A DNA stretch of 64,000 bases, taken from the NCBI GenBank assembly GCA_002719335.1, contig PBHE01000008.1, positions 30,217 to 94,216 of the forward strand, written 5' to 3'. Of the stretch, positions 1 through 10,166 are shown piece after piece; positions within the stretch are counted from its first letter, which is position 1; each line of letters opens with the position of its first letter. The translations under genes and the position numbers were made by a program. Source of the stretch: Acidimicrobiaceae bacterium (GTDB lineage: Bacteria > Actinomycetota > Acidimicrobiia > Acidimicrobiales > Poriferisodalaceae). Below the pieces are notes generated by a model. That model did no database searches. It was not told the DNA's origin and saw only the letters and a list, made by a program, of their open reading frames with translations.

Positions 1-145
1 CTTGGGCTACAAATTGAACTGCTATGCCAAACAGAGTCATCACTAGCATGAGCGCTGAGTGGACAGGGTTGCGGGCGAGAACCACGCCTAAAGCTCCGAC
101 GAGGCAGATAACAGCGGCGGCGACGAAAACGAGCGTGTCAACCAT
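1..145 (-). CDS. nuoJ: NADH-quinone oxidoreductase subunit J (partial, N-terminus only)
   Basis: Only the first 48 codons are in the window; the gene runs off the left edge. The reverse strand reads [20 protein letters not shown] and continues with a hydrophobic helix and an 'ARNPVHSALMLV' stretch typical of the NuoJ N-terminus, a membrane subunit of complex I. The ATG at 145..143 shares one base with the TAA of nuoI (TAATG), so translation is probably coupled. Gene order (I then J) supports the call. Confidence 0.9.
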   Translation of the reverse strand, partial: MVDTLVFVAAAVICLVGALGVVLARNPVHSALMLVMTLFGIAVQFVAQ

Positions 146-801
146 TAATGTTGACCTCTCGCATCTGCGCTTCGATGTTGCTCCTCAGGTCCTTCAGCTT
201 CGTCTTCAACGTTTGAGGTGCGCTGACCTATTTCTGGGGCTCGCACGCCATAGCCAAGTTCGCCGCTCCAGGCAATTCGGTTTTGATAATCAGGGTTTCC
301 AGATGAAGCCGTCGCTCGCATCCAACCAGAGGTGTCCGAGTCATCCCCATCATGCCAAAGCTCCCAGGGTTGACGTTGTGGGAGACCATCATCGTCGACG
401 ACCAATTCTGCTTTCGTGTAGATGGCGTCCTCTCTATTGTCGAAGCTGAATTCAAACAACTTGGATTCGGTGATTGCTTCGGTGGGGCAAGCTTCGACAC
501 ACAGGTCGCAGTGGATGCAGCGAAGGTAGTTGATTTCGTAGACGTATCCGTAACGCTCCCCTGGTGATACGGGAGATGTCTCGGGGTTATCAGCACCTCT
601 GACGTATATGCATTTCGCCGGGCACACACCCGCGCATAGTTCACAGCCGATACATTTTTCCATGCCGTCTTCGTAGCGGTTGAGGACGTGCCGGCCATGG
701 AATCGCGGCGGCTTCGGACGCTTTTCTTTGGGGTACTCAGTGGTGACCCTTTCTTCGAATAGCTTCAGAAAGGTGACCTTGAAACCGTCGAGGTAGCCCA
801 T
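145..801 (-). CDS. nuoI: NADH-quinone oxidoreductase subunit I (2x[4Fe-4S])
   Basis: 218 residues. This peripheral-arm subunit of complex I carries clusters N6a and N6b, which pass electrons from NuoG toward NuoB. Two ferredoxin motifs are visible: Cys50, Cys53, Cys56, Cys60 followed by Pro, and Cys95, Cys98, Cys101, Cys105 followed by Pro. The C-terminal 60 or so residues are an acidic, low-complexity extension. The ATG at 801 overlaps the stop of nuoH by one base (TAATG) and the stop overlaps the nuoJ start in the same way. Family and position are unambiguous. Confidence 0.96.
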   Translation of the reverse strand: MGYLDGFKVTFLKLFEERVTTEYPKEKRPKPPRFHGRHVLNRYEDGMEKCIGCELCAGVCPAKCIYVRGADNPETSPVSPGERYGYVYEINYLRCIHCDLCVEACPTEAITESKLFEFSFDNREDAIYTKAELVVDDDGLPQRQPWELWHDGDDSDTSGWMRATASSGNPDYQNRIAWSGELGYGVRAPEIGQRTSNVEDEAEGPEEQHRSADARGQH

Positions 802-1994
802 TACACCTCCTCTAGTTCTTCCTGGTATGCGCGGTCACCGGCTCGCAACGCCATGGTGAGAAGGGAAGCTCCTATCGCTAATGCGACGACGGCTGCTCCA
901 TAGGTCACTACCCAATTCCAGTTATAGGTAGCGCGCAGTTCTTTTAAGCTGATGAACATCAGCCAGAAAAGAATGAGTGGGATTAGCAGCTTCCAACCCA
1001 GATTCATTAATTGGTCGTAGCGAAGTCTTGGAAGAGTCGCCCGGAACCAGACAAACACGAAGAGGAACGCGAGGACTTTAAGTAGGAACCAAATTGTGGG
1101 CCAGAACCAGGTCATACCGAAGAAAATCGGGCCGGCAGGGCCGCCAAAGAAAAGGGTGACCATGATTGCCGACATGGTGATGACGTTCATGAATTCGGCA
1201 AGAAAGAATAAAGCGAAACGAATCGATGAGTACTCGGTGTGAAATCCGCCGACGAGTTCTTGTTCGGCTTCTACCAGGTCAAATGGTGGCCGATTTAGTT
1301 CAGCGGTCGCCGCGATCAGGAAGACGATAAATGGGACGATTCCCGATGAGACGAGGAACCAGCGCGTAAAGCCGCCGGATTGAGCGGCGACGATACCGTG
1401 AGTTGACAACGTTCCGGCGAGCACCACAACAACAACGGTGGCCATGCCCAGCGCGGCCTCGTAAGAAATAGCTTGTGCTGAGGCGCGAACGGAACCAATG
1501 AGCGGATACTTAGAGCCCGAAGCCCAGCCGGCAAGCATCACCCCGTAAACAGCTATGGAGGACATAGCCAGCAAAAAAAGAATGCCGATCGGAGGGTCGG
1601 CTACTTGAAGGTAGGTTTCCCGCCCGAAAATAGTGACAGTTCCGGAGGACCCACCGCCGAATGAGCCGCCGATGGGGACAACGGCGAAGGACAAAAAGGC
1701 GGTCACGGCCGAGATGTACGGTGCTAGCCGAAACACTAGCGGGTCGGCGTTTTCAGGTCGGAGGTCCTCTTTGAAAAAGAATTTCACACCGTCAGCAAAC
1801 GTCTGGAGTAAACCCCAGGGTCCGGCCACATTGGGGCCGATCCGATTTTGCATGTCCGAGATCAGCTTCCGTTCGAACCAAACCATGAACATGGTGGCGA
1901 CAAGCAGAAAGGTAAACGCCACGACAACTTTGGCGATCGTGATGCCGATATCGACGAGGTCGACGCCGTCGAGGTATAGGGGATCGCCGGTCAC
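801..1994 (-). CDS. nuoH: NADH-quinone oxidoreductase subunit H
   Basis: 397 residues, about eight hydrophobic helices. NuoH is the membrane subunit that joins the peripheral arm to the proton-pumping arm and forms much of the quinone-binding tunnel. Family signatures are visible: '[19 protein letters not shown]' near residue 40, '[11 protein letters not shown]' near residue 75, and '[20 protein letters not shown]' near residue 235, whose acidic residues line the quinone chamber. The start is GTG at 1994 and overlaps the nuoG stop (GTGA). It is slightly longer than many bacterial homologues because of the C-terminal tail. Confidence 0.96.
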   Translation of the reverse strand: MTGDPLYLDGVDLVDIGITIAKVVVAFTFLLVATMFMVWFERKLISDMQNRIGPNVAGPWGLLQTFADGVKFFFKEDLRPENADPLVFRLAPYISAVTAFLSFAVVPIGGSFGGGSSGTVTIFGRETYLQVADPPIGILFLLAMSSIAVYGVMLAGWASGSKYPLIGSVRASAQAISYEAALGMATVVVVVLAGTLSTHGIVAAQSGGFTRWFLVSSGIVPFIVFLIAATAELNRPPFDLVEAEQELVGGFHTEYSSIRFALFFLAEFMNVITMSAIMVTLFFGGPAGPIFFGMTWFWPTIWFLLKVLAFLFVFVWFRATLPRLRYDQLMNLGWKLLIPLILFWLMFISLKELRATYNWNWVVTYGAAVVALAIGASLLTMALRAGDRAYQEELEEV

Positions 1995-4426
1995 AGAGTT
2001 TCAATCCGAATGTCGTTGACAAGTGCGGTGGCATCTATAAATCGGTTGGCTCTACTTCCGGGTTGATTAAACGGGAGCACCGCTGTTCCTCGCAAGATGG
2101 TGTCATCCGCAACGGCTAAGAGTGTTTCGGTTGTTCGGGTTGAGATAACTCGGACAGCAGCCCCGCTCGACACCCCCAAACGGTGGAGGTCACTGGGATG
2201 AACTCTTAACATCGACTCTTCAGCCAGGTGCTGCAGCGACGGGCTATGGCTAACACCGGTTCCGGCGTCCCATAATTTGCGTCCACTTACAAGTCGTAGT
2301 CCGTAGCCATCGACAACAGGTGGTTCTTGCGGTGTTGGTAACGAAAGCTCTATCGAACTTCCTTGAACGAGGATGCCTTCGTGGGTTTCGGGTGCGCAGA
2401 TTCGGTCAATAGTCACACCCGCGTGGCTTGGTGCAACTTGTTCAATTTCGCGCCAAATTTCTTCTCGCGAGCTAAGGCCTATGTCACCACCCAAACGCCA
2501 AGCCAGCTCGGCGGCGATCATCCAGTCATCGCGTGTTGAGCTTGGTGGCGTGATTTTTTGGGTTAAGCGACTGATTCGGCCCTCAATGTTCGTAGTGGTG
2601 CCACCTTGCTCCCCGTAGGCGGTGCTTGGCATGACCACGTCAGCTTGTCCAACAGATTCAGTTACGAAGTTGTCGATGGCTATGACTGTTTGGGCATGTT
2701 GAAAAGCTTCGGCGGCGAGAGTTCGGTCAGGGAAATCATGCAGAGGGTCGGCCCCAAGCAAAATAAGTGTGTCAAGTTGACCAGCTACTACTGCTTGAAG
2801 CATCGCTGTGGTATCGAGACCAGCTTTTTTGGGGAAAGTCTGCCATCGGCTGGTCAGAGATTCGCTTGGGTGATCAATCGTTGTTCGACCGGGAAGGATT
2901 CCTGGTGCGAGACCCATGTCCAGGGCGCCGCGCACGTTCCCTCGTCTTAACGCAGGCAGGAAGGTGGCATGGGGAAGCCGATCGCGGATGACCGATGCGA
3001 CGTCCAAGGCGGGAGTCGCTGATTCTGCCATTGATGCGCGTCCTAAGACCACCACTACCGATCCGTCTCGGAGTTGGTTCCCTAGCGGATCGTCGCCCTC
3101 CAAAAGGGCAGTCAAAGTTTTGGCTGCTTCACCAGACCGACAGCGGATTGAGCGTTGGGCGTAGGGTTCAGCACCTGTAGCAATTGGCCCTATTTCTATG
3201 ACCTTGGTTTGGCCTTTAGTGGCGGCTACGCGAAGACGAAGATGCAGGATCGGGAGTTCCTCTTTGAGGTCCGGGCCAACGATAAGGACTGTGTCCGCGT
3301 CACAGGCATCTGCAATGGTTGCCGGTGGGAGACTCAATACGACTTCGGCCGGCAAGCCGTCCCCTAGCTGGGCATCGACGTTGTCAGTTCCAATGACGAC
3401 ACGAGCAAGTTTTGCCCATGCATAGGCATCTTCGTTAGTCAGTCTCGATCCGCCGATTATTCCGACGCGTTGTGGGCCAGCCTGCTGTATGGCTTCCGCG
3501 GCCCGAGCTAACGCCGAACCCCAGTCAGTGCCAAGTAACTGGTGTCGGTCTTGATTATCTCGAACCAGTGGGCTTATTAGTCGCTCGTCGCTGTTAATGG
3601 CCTCATAGTCGAACCGGCCTTTATCACAAAGCCATCCGTGGTTCACCGACTCAACGTCGACTCCTAGATATCGAACAAGTTCGTTCCGTGAAGATTCCAC
3701 GGCCACGCGACATCCGACGGAGCATGTGGTGCAGGTCGATTCAACTTGTTCCAGATCCCAGGGGCGGGCCTTGAATCGGTACGGCGCGGCGGTAAGCGCA
3801 CCTACAGGGCAAATTTGGACCGTGTTGCCTGAGAAATAGGAATTGAAAGGTTCGTCCGGAAAAGTCAATACCTGCATCGAGTTGCCGCGTTCAGTGAACT
3901 GGATTAGTGGGTCTCCGGCGATCTCGTCCGCAAATCGTGTGCAGCGGTCACAAAGGATGCAGCGTTCTCTATCGAGATGAACAAGATCGGAGATTGGAAT
4001 GGGTTTTTCGAAATGCCGCTTCTCTTCGACAAATCGGGACTCGCCGGGGCCATAGGCCATGGTCTGATCTTGGAGGGGACATTCGCCACCCTTATCGCAC
4101 ACTGGGCAGTCGAGAGGATGGTTCACAAGAAGGAATTCAAGAATGCCCTCCTGGGCTCGCTTAGTGTCCTCGGATTCGGTGTCTACAACCATCCCCTCAG
4201 AAACAGGGGCCATGCACGATGGCTGCAGCATTGGGCCGCGACCGGTATCGATATCGACGAGACACATCCTGCACATGCCCACCGATGACATACGTTCGTG
4301 GTAACAGAATCGGGGGATATGAACGCCGGCTCGGTCTGCTGCCGCGATGAGCATTTCGCCAGGGCGAGCTTCGACTTCAACGCCATTGATGGTAACGGTG
4401 ACTTCGCTTGGTGGCTTATCGGACAT
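1991..4426 (-). CDS. nuoG: NADH-quinone oxidoreductase subunit G
   Basis: 811 residues, the large Fe-S subunit of complex I. From the N-terminus: a [2Fe-2S] domain (Cys41, Cys52, Cys55, Cys71); the His-ligated [4Fe-4S] N3 motif (His103, Cys107, Cys110, Cys116); the N4 motif (Cys156, Cys159, Cys162, Cys206); and a fourth CxxCxxxC motif (Cys232, Cys235, Cys239, Cys267), the extra N7-type cluster of some lineages. A molybdopterin-oxidoreductase-like but cofactor-free domain follows. The ATG at 4426 overlaps the end of nuoF by 11 bp. The stop overlaps the GTG of nuoH. Confidence 0.95.
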   Translation of the reverse strand: MSDKPPSEVTVTINGVEVEARPGEMLIAAADRAGVHIPRFCYHERMSSVGMCRMCLVDIDTGRGPMLQPSCMAPVSEGMVVDTESEDTKRAQEGILEFLLVNHPLDCPVCDKGGECPLQDQTMAYGPGESRFVEEKRHFEKPIPISDLVHLDRERCILCDRCTRFADEIAGDPLIQFTERGNSMQVLTFPDEPFNSYFSGNTVQICPVGALTAAPYRFKARPWDLEQVESTCTTCSVGCRVAVESSRNELVRYLGVDVESVNHGWLCDKGRFDYEAINSDERLISPLVRDNQDRHQLLGTDWGSALARAAEAIQQAGPQRVGIIGGSRLTNEDAYAWAKLARVVIGTDNVDAQLGDGLPAEVVLSLPPATIADACDADTVLIVGPDLKEELPILHLRLRVAATKGQTKVIEIGPIATGAEPYAQRSIRCRSGEAAKTLTALLEGDDPLGNQLRDGSVVVVLGRASMAESATPALDVASVIRDRLPHATFLPALRRGNVRGALDMGLAPGILPGRTTIDHPSESLTSRWQTFPKKAGLDTTAMLQAVVAGQLDTLILLGADPLHDFPDRTLAAEAFQHAQTVIAIDNFVTESVGQADVVMPSTAYGEQGGTTTNIEGRISRLTQKITPPSSTRDDWMIAAELAWRLGGDIGLSSREEIWREIEQVAPSHAGVTIDRICAPETHEGILVQGSSIELSLPTPQEPPVVDGYGLRLVSGRKLWDAGTGVSHSPSLQHLAEESMLRVHPSDLHRLGVSSGAAVRVISTRTTETLLAVADDTILRGTAVLPFNQPGSRANRFIDATALVNDIRIETL

Positions 4427-5831
4427 CGACTGCCACCTCGATCATGGTTCGATTTTCATTACCCGCGACTTTCGCTTCGAACTCTTCTCGGAACAGGGTG
4501 AGGGCTGAGTGGATGGGAGCGAAAGCTGATGGCCCGACGAAGCAGATTGTGGTCATGCGATATGGGAAGGGGACTGCTTCGATTCCCTTGGATGGAATTG
4601 CCGCGTGGGGAAAGTCACCGGGGCATATTGTTTCACCGACCTCGATAAGCAATTCGAGGTCGCGTGGTGTTCCGCGACCATCGACTACGCGTCGGAGTAT
4701 CTGCTCAAGCCAGGTACCACCTTCACGGCATGGCACACACTTTCCGCATGACTCATGCGCGTAGAACTTGGTAAGGGTGAGCGCTGCTGCAGGGATATCG
4801 GTGGTTTCATCCATCACCATGATGGCGCCTGACCCAAGCATGGATCCTTGGGGTCCTACTTGGCTGGCCTCAAAAGGCAAGTCAAGTTGGTCGGCGGTAA
4901 ACCACGGCGCGGAGCCTCCGCCCGGTACAAAAGCTTTGAGTTGATTATCGTCGCGAATCCCGCCGCACATTTCTTTGCTGTATAAAAGGTCTCGAAATGT
5001 GGTGGTCCCGTTAACGATTTCATAGACCCCAGGTCGTTGTACGTGACCGCTGACGGCAACCATGCGAGTTCCTGGGGAGCTCTCGGTGCCAATACCTGTG
5101 AAGGCCTCCACTCCGTGTTCCAGAATCCAGGGGAGATTTGACAAGGTTTCAACGTTATTGACGATGGTGGGTTGACCGTATAGGCCGATCGATGCGGGGA
5201 AGTACGGTGGCTTCAGTCGAGGCATTCCCCGATTTCCCTCGAGGCTTTCAATAAGCGCCGTTTCCTCTCCCACCACGTAGGCGCCTGCGCCCCAATGCAA
5301 AATAATGTCTACCGAAAATTCCGTGTCCAGAATGTTCTTGCCGATGTAACCAGCGGAGTAGGCGTCGTTGAGGGCTCTCGCCACCCGTTCTTGGGCAACG
5401 GCCATCTCCCCGCGAATGTACAAGAAGCACTGACTCAGGCCTACGGCGTAGCAAGCAATGAGACAACCTTCAATAAGTTGATGCGGGTCGAGCTCCATCA
5501 AGAGTCTGTCTTTATAGGTCCCCGGTTCTGATTCGTCTCCGTTTACGACCAGGTATCGAGGCCAGACTCCGGGAGGGCAAAATCCCCACTTCACCCCGGC
5601 GGGGAAGCCAGCGCCTCCGCGTCCAAGCAAAGTTGCATCGCGTACTTGGGTTTGGACTTCTTCAGGAGTTCGTTCGAGCGCCTTGCGAAGACCTCGATAT
5701 CCGCCTGTGGCCTCATACCTTTCCAAGGTGTGTGAGTCTTCGTAGTCAAATCGTGCAGTGACAATCCGAGGGGTGTCGTTTGCCACGAATCCGGGGGCGT
5801 GAGGAATAGGGGTTCCACCCATTTCGGTCAC
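4416..5831 (-). CDS. nuoF: NADH-quinone oxidoreductase subunit F (FMN, NADH-binding)
   Basis: 471 residues. NuoF oxidises NADH through FMN and passes electrons to cluster N3. Visible signatures are the FMN/NADH glycine-rich loop 'GRGGAGFPAGVKW', 'NGDESEPGTYKDR', and the [4Fe-4S] motif 'SCGKCVPCREG' with the fourth cysteine in 'ETICPGDF'. The start is taken as GTG at 5831, which shares a G with the TAG of nuoE; an in-frame ATG three codons later (5822) is an alternative. The 'ICPGDFPHA' segment differs from the more usual 'ICALGDAAA' but keeps the ligand cysteine. Confidence 0.95.
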   Translation of the reverse strand: MTEMGGTPIPHAPGFVANDTPRIVTARFDYEDSHTLERYEATGGYRGLRKALERTPEEVQTQVRDATLLGRGGAGFPAGVKWGFCPPGVWPRYLVVNGDESEPGTYKDRLLMELDPHQLIEGCLIACYAVGLSQCFLYIRGEMAVAQERVARALNDAYSAGYIGKNILDTEFSVDIILHWGAGAYVVGEETALIESLEGNRGMPRLKPPYFPASIGLYGQPTIVNNVETLSNLPWILEHGVEAFTGIGTESSPGTRMVAVSGHVQRPGVYEIVNGTTTFRDLLYSKEMCGGIRDDNQLKAFVPGGGSAPWFTADQLDLPFEASQVGPQGSMLGSGAIMVMDETTDIPAAALTLTKFYAHESCGKCVPCREGGTWLEQILRRVVDGRGTPRDLELLIEVGETICPGDFPHAAIPSKGIEAVPFPYRMTTICFVGPSAFAPIHSALTLFREEFEAKVAGNENRTMIEVAVDVR

Positions 5832-6439
5832 TAGTCAACCCCCTCGTCGTGCATCCAAACTGGAGCCGATGCGACATCCCCTGGAGGGACCGCTCCCACA
5901 AATCGATCTTCGGGTATGTGTTGTCGTATCTGCGACAGCACGCCGTGATCAGGCACGTTGTGGTCCGTTGAGGAAAGCTCATCAATGATCGAGTCGAATT
6001 CGTCTGGGGTAACTCGATATCGGTGCCGGTAGTTGACCTGGAGGCAGGGGGCTTCTGTGCATGCGGCCTGGCACTCTGCCCCTTCGATCGTGAACATGCC
6101 GTCGGCTGTAGTACCGCCCGCTTTCACACCTAGACGCCGCTCCGCGTGTTCCATGAGTTCTTCTGCCCCCATTAGGGCGCACGACATCGTGGCGCAGATA
6201 TTGATCACGTACGTACCTACCTGATGTCGTTTGAACATTTCGTAGAACGAGCATGTGCCGAGCACTTCAGCGCTTGTCGTGCCCACTAGTTCTGCTATCT
6301 CCGCCATGGCATCGTCGGTAACCCAGCCAACTTGCTCCTGGGCTAGGTGCAATAAAGGGATCATGGCTGACCGCGGTTTGGGGTAGCGACTGATGATTAC
6401 ATCTGCAAGTTCCAAGTTTTCTTCACTGAAAAATTTCAT
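5831..6439 (-). CDS. nuoE: NADH-quinone oxidoreductase subunit E ([2Fe-2S])
   Basis: 202 residues. This thioredoxin-like [2Fe-2S] subunit (cluster N1a) pairs with NuoF in the NADH dehydrogenase module. The ligand pattern is a Cys-x4-Cys ('CATMSC') followed by Cys-x3-Cys ('CQAAC'). The N-terminal helical region 'IPLLHLAQEQVGWV' is typical of the family. The C-terminal 50 residues after the domain are unconserved. The ATG at 6439 overlaps the stop of nuoD (ATGA). Confidence 0.94.
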   Translation of the reverse strand: MKFFSEENLELADVIISRYPKPRSAMIPLLHLAQEQVGWVTDDAMAEIAELVGTTSAEVLGTCSFYEMFKRHQVGTYVINICATMSCALMGAEELMEHAERRLGVKAGGTTADGMFTIEGAECQAACTEAPCLQVNYRHRYRVTPDEFDSIIDELSSTDHNVPDHGVLSQIRQHIPEDRFVGAVPPGDVASAPVWMHDEGVD

Positions 6440-7692
6440 CGGTCGACCTCTCCCATAATGGGGTCGATCGATGAGATAACGGCGATGGCATCGGCGAGGA
6501 GGCCACCGTGCATCATGTGCGGGAGGGTTTGGAGATTCGCGAAAGACGGGGCCCGAATGTGCATTCGTTGAGGCTTGGCTCCGCCGTCTGAAACCAAATA
6601 GCAGCCAAGTTCGCCTCGCGGCGATTCAACGGCCGTGTACACCTCGCCTGGCGGCGCCTTAAAGCCTTCAGTGAAAATTTTGAAATGGTGGATGAGTGCT
6701 TCCATCGACTCGTTGATACGCGCTCGTGGTGGTGGAGTGACTTTGCGATCCTCCGAGCGATACGCGCCTTCGGGCATGAGTTCTAAACACTGTTCGACGA
6801 TGCGCATTGACTCGCGTATTTCGTTAAGTCGTATTGCGTAGCGATCGAAGGTATCCCCATAGGTCCCCACCACGATGTCGAAATCGACCTGGTCGTAGGC
6901 CAAGTACGGCATGGCTCGGCGGAGGTCCCAGGCGTAGCCGGTGGAACGCAGGATTGGTCCGGTGGCGCCTAAGGCAAGGGCTTCGTCAGTGGTGATGACG
7001 CCGATGCCTTGAGTACGTTCACGCCAGATTGGTTGGCCGGTCATGAGCACATCGAACTGTTCGAGACGTTGAGGGAGAATTTCGAGAATGTTCTGAATAT
7101 CTTCTCGCCAGCCGTCGGGGAGATCTGCTGCAACTCCTCCGGGTCGGATGTAGTTGTGATTCATGCGAAGGCCGGTCACCTTCTCGAAGAAGCGAAGTAT
7201 TTCTTCTCGTTCCCGCCAGCCGTAGATCATCATTCCGACAGCTCCTAGATCCATGCCGTTAGTGGCCAAGAAAAGAAGGTGGGATGACATGCGGTTTAGT
7301 TCACACATCATCATGCGGATCCATGTGGATCGGTCGGGAAGTTCGATTTCGAGCAAGGCTTCTACTGCTAAAGAAAAGGTCAGTTCGGTGAATAGGGGGG
7401 CCGCGTAGTCCATCCGCGTGACGTTCGTAGGGCCTTGCAGAAATGTGAGATCTTCGGCGGTCTTTTCCATCCCGGTATGTAAGTAACCAATGACTGGCTT
7501 AGAACGTAAAACCGTCTCCCCTTGTAACTCCATGGTCACTCGGAGCACTCCGTGGGTTGACGGGTGTTGGGGACCCATATTGATGATCATTCGTTCGTCG
7601 TCGGGGTCGACGACCGCAGCTCGTTCTTCTGCTTCAGTTTCAGACATTCTGAGGACAGCATCTCGATTTCGGAGGTGGCCCAGGTTGGTCAT
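6436..7692 (-). CDS. nuoD: NADH-quinone oxidoreductase subunit D
   Basis: 418 residues from the start chosen here. NuoD is the 49-kDa subunit and forms the quinone-binding pocket with NuoB. The sequence shows 'NMGPQHPSTHGVLRVTMEL' (quinone-site His), 'GYLHTGMEK', and the C-terminal 'PRGELGCYLVSDGGAKPQRM' and 'DPIMGEVDR' signatures. The reading frame is open for 25 more codons upstream, but the ATG at 7692 forms an ATGA overlap with the nuoC stop and gives the protein MTNLGHL..., so it is preferred. Confidence 0.95.
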   Translation of the reverse strand: MTNLGHLRNRDAVLRMSETEAEERAAVVDPDDERMIINMGPQHPSTHGVLRVTMELQGETVLRSKPVIGYLHTGMEKTAEDLTFLQGPTNVTRMDYAAPLFTELTFSLAVEALLEIELPDRSTWIRMMMCELNRMSSHLLFLATNGMDLGAVGMMIYGWREREEILRFFEKVTGLRMNHNYIRPGGVAADLPDGWREDIQNILEILPQRLEQFDVLMTGQPIWRERTQGIGVITTDEALALGATGPILRSTGYAWDLRRAMPYLAYDQVDFDIVVGTYGDTFDRYAIRLNEIRESMRIVEQCLELMPEGAYRSEDRKVTPPPRARINESMEALIHHFKIFTEGFKAPPGEVYTAVESPRGELGCYLVSDGGAKPQRMHIRAPSFANLQTLPHMMHGGLLADAIAVISSIDPIMGEVDR

Positions 7693-8234
7693 CGGCCCTC
7701 TACCGCCTTGAACTGGACGGGGATCGTCCCCATCGCGAAGTCTTTGCGTAGTGGGTGGCCTTCCCATCCGTCGGGAAGCAAGATCGGGGTTGGATCAGGG
7801 TGGCCTTCGAAACAAACACCAAACATGTCGTTTGTTTCTCGCTCCATCGCTTCGGCACCTGGGTGGATGTCAGAGATAGTTGGGATCGAAGGATCAGATT
7901 CCGCTATTTGCACTCTGACCCGGAGCCGTCGTGGCGTGCGGACATCAAGCAGATTGACCACTAACTCGAAGCGCTCAGGCTCAATTGCCGCGGGCAACAC
8001 CCGAGTTGCGTTTCCCAGATGGTCCGCCCCACACAGATCTACACAGACGGCGTAGCCCTCTTCCACCAAGAGCTGGATGAGGTCGTGATAACCCTCCGCA
8101 GCGGGGTGTAGGACGATTTGACCTTTACTGTCAGTAACGGCAACGCCATGAAGTTTTTTTACCGTGTCCCTTGGATCTTCGTCTGATTCAGCTAGCTCAG
8201 TCGTCTCATCGAGCGAGGATGTCGACTCACTCAT
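7689..8234 (-). CDS. nuoC: NADH-quinone oxidoreductase subunit C
   Basis: 181 residues, the 30-kDa subunit of complex I. The C-terminal signature '[18 protein letters not shown]' followed by '[12 protein letters not shown]' is characteristic. The first 30 residues are an acidic Ser/Glu/Asp-rich leader without family similarity. NuoC is separate from NuoD here, not fused as in E. coli. It overlaps nuoB by 8 bp and nuoD by 4 bp. Confidence 0.94.
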   Translation of the reverse strand: MSESTSSLDETTELAESDEDPRDTVKKLHGVAVTDSKGQIVLHPAAEGYHDLIQLLVEEGYAVCVDLCGADHLGNATRVLPAAIEPERFELVVNLLDVRTPRRLRVRVQIAESDPSIPTISDIHPGAEAMERETNDMFGVCFEGHPDPTPILLPDGWEGHPLRKDFAMGTIPVQFKAVEGR

Positions 8235-8847
8235 AGAGACCTCCAGTGCGGATGATGATCGGTGCTGGTTGCGCGTCTGGTGCGTGTTCGTGTCCGAGTG
8301 CTATTTCCGCTCCGCGTCCAGTTGCGTCGCGTCGTTGAGTGAGTTCACCGGTACGAATTTTTTCGTGCAGAGCGAGAATCGCGTGGAGCAACGTCTCTGG
8401 GCCCGGGGGGCAGCCCGGTGCGTATACGTCGACTGGGACCACTTGGTCAACGCCTTGAACAATCGCGTAATTGTTGAACATGCCTCCGCTTGACGCGCAT
8501 ACACCCATACTGATCACCCATTTGGGTTCCATCATTTGGTCGTAGATTTGGCGCAGTACGGGAGCCATTTTTTGGCTAACTCGACCCGCTACGATCATAA
8601 GATCAGCTTGACGTGGTGATGCACGGAAGGTTTCCATTCCGTACCGCGCCATGTCGTAATGGGCAGTTCCGGTAGCCATCATCTCGATCGCGCAACATGC
8701 GAGACCAAAAGTGGCTGGCATGAGGCTTCGACGACGGGCCCATTTCACTAGTTCTTCAATAGGCGCCGTGATGATGTTGTGTCCGAGCCCGGCGAGGCCG
8801 TCGTCGCCGAGGCCGAGTTTGTGTTTGATACCGGATAGGTCTGCCAT
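8227..8847 (-). CDS. nuoB: NADH-quinone oxidoreductase subunit B (cluster N2)
   Basis: 206 residues. NuoB (PSST) holds cluster N2, the last Fe-S centre before quinone. The tandem cysteines Cys51-Cys52, then Cys117 and Cys146 ('GCPPGPE'), are the N2 ligands. The tail after residue 165 is an extension rich in Glu, Arg and Ala. The ATG at 8847 shares a base with the nuoA stop. The stop lies inside the first codons of nuoC. Confidence 0.96.
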   Translation of the reverse strand: MADLSGIKHKLGLGDDGLAGLGHNIITAPIEELVKWARRRSLMPATFGLACCAIEMMATGTAHYDMARYGMETFRASPRQADLMIVAGRVSQKMAPVLRQIYDQMMEPKWVISMGVCASSGGMFNNYAIVQGVDQVVPVDVYAPGCPPGPETLLHAILALHEKIRTGELTQRRDATGRGAEIALGHEHAPDAQPAPIIIRTGGLYE

Positions 8848-9323
8848 TACGCCGCCTCTGAGTCGTTGGCCCCAGCCTGAAGGTCGAGTCGACCCTCGAG
8901 GCCAACTTTGCGAATCGTCGAGGTGGTCGTCCGCTCAGGGCTGGTGGCTGGCGTTAACAATCGACGTCTCGGACCCCAGTTCAGGCCACCCTTTGCAACC
9001 TCGTACACGAAGGAGAGAAAGAAAATACCGGCAAAGATCGTCATCGCTATAAGACCGAACAGTCCTAGCTCGTCGTTAGCCACTGCCCAGGGGTAGAGGA
9101 AAACGATCTCAATGTCGAACATAATAAAGAGCATCGCGACAAGGTAGAACTTGACGGGAAACCGCTCAGGTATCGGGCTCTGGTCAGTGATGCCGCATTC
9201 GTAAGCAGATCTCTTTGCGAGAGTACTGCGTTCGGGGGCGAGCAGTCGAGACGCAATGATGCTGAGTAAAACGAATAGGACCCCGAGTATGCCAAGGCTT
9301 AAAACCGGGAGATACTGCTCCAT
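8847..9323 (-). CDS. nuoA: NADH-quinone oxidoreductase subunit A
   Basis: 158 residues with three membrane helices (about 5-28, 62-82, 88-110). The loop signature '[21 protein letters not shown]' is the NuoA motif, followed by '[19 protein letters not shown]' with the conserved acidic residues of the second helix. The protein is about 30 residues longer than usual at the C-terminus (a polar tail). It is the first gene of the nuo series. It lies only 24 bp downstream of the unknown membrane-protein gene, so nuo is probably transcribed together with the complex III genes. Confidence 0.95.
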   Translation of the reverse strand: MEQYLPVLSLGILGVLFVLLSIIASRLLAPERSTLAKRSAYECGITDQSPIPERFPVKFYLVAMLFIMFDIEIVFLYPWAVANDELGLFGLIAMTIFAGIFFLSFVYEVAKGGLNWGPRRRLLTPATSPERTTTSTIRKVGLEGRLDLQAGANDSEAA

Positions 9324-9347
9324 CTCAATTCTCCCCTTCTCCCTGAT

Positions 9348-10166
9348 TCAGCTTCCTGCCGCTTCCCGGACGGCCCATACAGCTTGATCCCGTCGGTGCA
9401 GGTGGTAACACCCTAGAGCGAACACCAACCCGGAGAAGATTGCGAAAAGAGCCGGTCGAAGCCTTAGATTGCCCAAGTCGCGAACCATAACGACGGTATA
9501 GGTAGGAGCGGCTTGGTCGAGTTCAGCGACGGGCAGCACGACTTTTCCGTCACCTCCGAGCTTGTTGGGATCAACGTCGAGTGAGGGCTTGTAGGGCTGC
9601 AGTTGCACCGCCGCGTAGTGCGGGCGACCTCGGCTTGGGATGAAGTACTGGGTGACAGCGTTGTCGGGAATGCCTAGGGGACGGTAGCGTTCTCCGCCTA
9701 CGCGCATCACTCGGTGGATTTGGTAGTCAGTCGCGGCGCTGAAGAGACAGGTATTGACCGCCTCTAACCGGCGGGGATCAGTGCCGTTACAGACGACGGC
9801 GGAGTCAGCAGTTGCTTGGGCATCAGCCTCAATTACAACCTCCCAGCCGCCCCCAGGGGAGTTCGTAATGTCGTTATCTAATTCTTGGACTAACTCAATT
9901 GGTACAGCTTCTGGGTTGGTGCTGACGTGGGTGACTTCCCAGGTGGGACCGTGGCCCACCCAGCCGATTCCGAAGAACCACCAGATGATTCCCATTATTA
10001 GAGTCCAGGCCCAAAATCCAGTCCACGCGACCAGGAATCCAAGTCTGACTCCAAGGTTGGTTGCTAACAGCAGGTATACCGAGCCGCAGAGGGTGAGAAC
10101 AGCAAGGAGAACTGCTAAGTACCCAGTGAGGACTGGGTCCCAACTGACAATGGCCATCAGACTCAT
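9348..10166 (-). CDS. membrane protein of unknown function between complex III and complex I genes
   Basis: 272 residues. Two helices lie near the N-terminus (about 12-35 and 42-68, Trp-rich 'WAWTLIMGIIWWFFGIGWVG'), followed by a roughly 150-residue soluble domain containing 'VVCNGTDPRRLEAVNTCLF', then one C-terminal helix ('ALFAIFSGLVFALGCYHL') and a short basic tail. No cofactor motif is visible apart from two cysteines. The start ATG overlaps the stop of the diheme cytochrome c gene (ATGA) and the stop is 24 bp from nuoA. I do not recognise the family. Context suggests an accessory or assembly role for the adjoining respiratory complexes. Confidence 0.8.
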   Translation of the reverse strand: MSLMAIVSWDPVLTGYLAVLLAVLTLCGSVYLLLATNLGVRLGFLVAWTGFWAWTLIMGIIWWFFGIGWVGHGPTWEVTHVSTNPEAVPIELVQELDNDITNSPGGGWEVVIEADAQATADSAVVCNGTDPRRLEAVNTCLFSAATDYQIHRVMRVGGERYRPLGIPDNAVTQYFIPSRGRPHYAAVQLQPYKPSLDVDPNKLGGDGKVVLPVAELDQAAPTYTVVMVRDLGNLRLRPALFAIFSGLVFALGCYHLHRRDQAVWAVREAAGS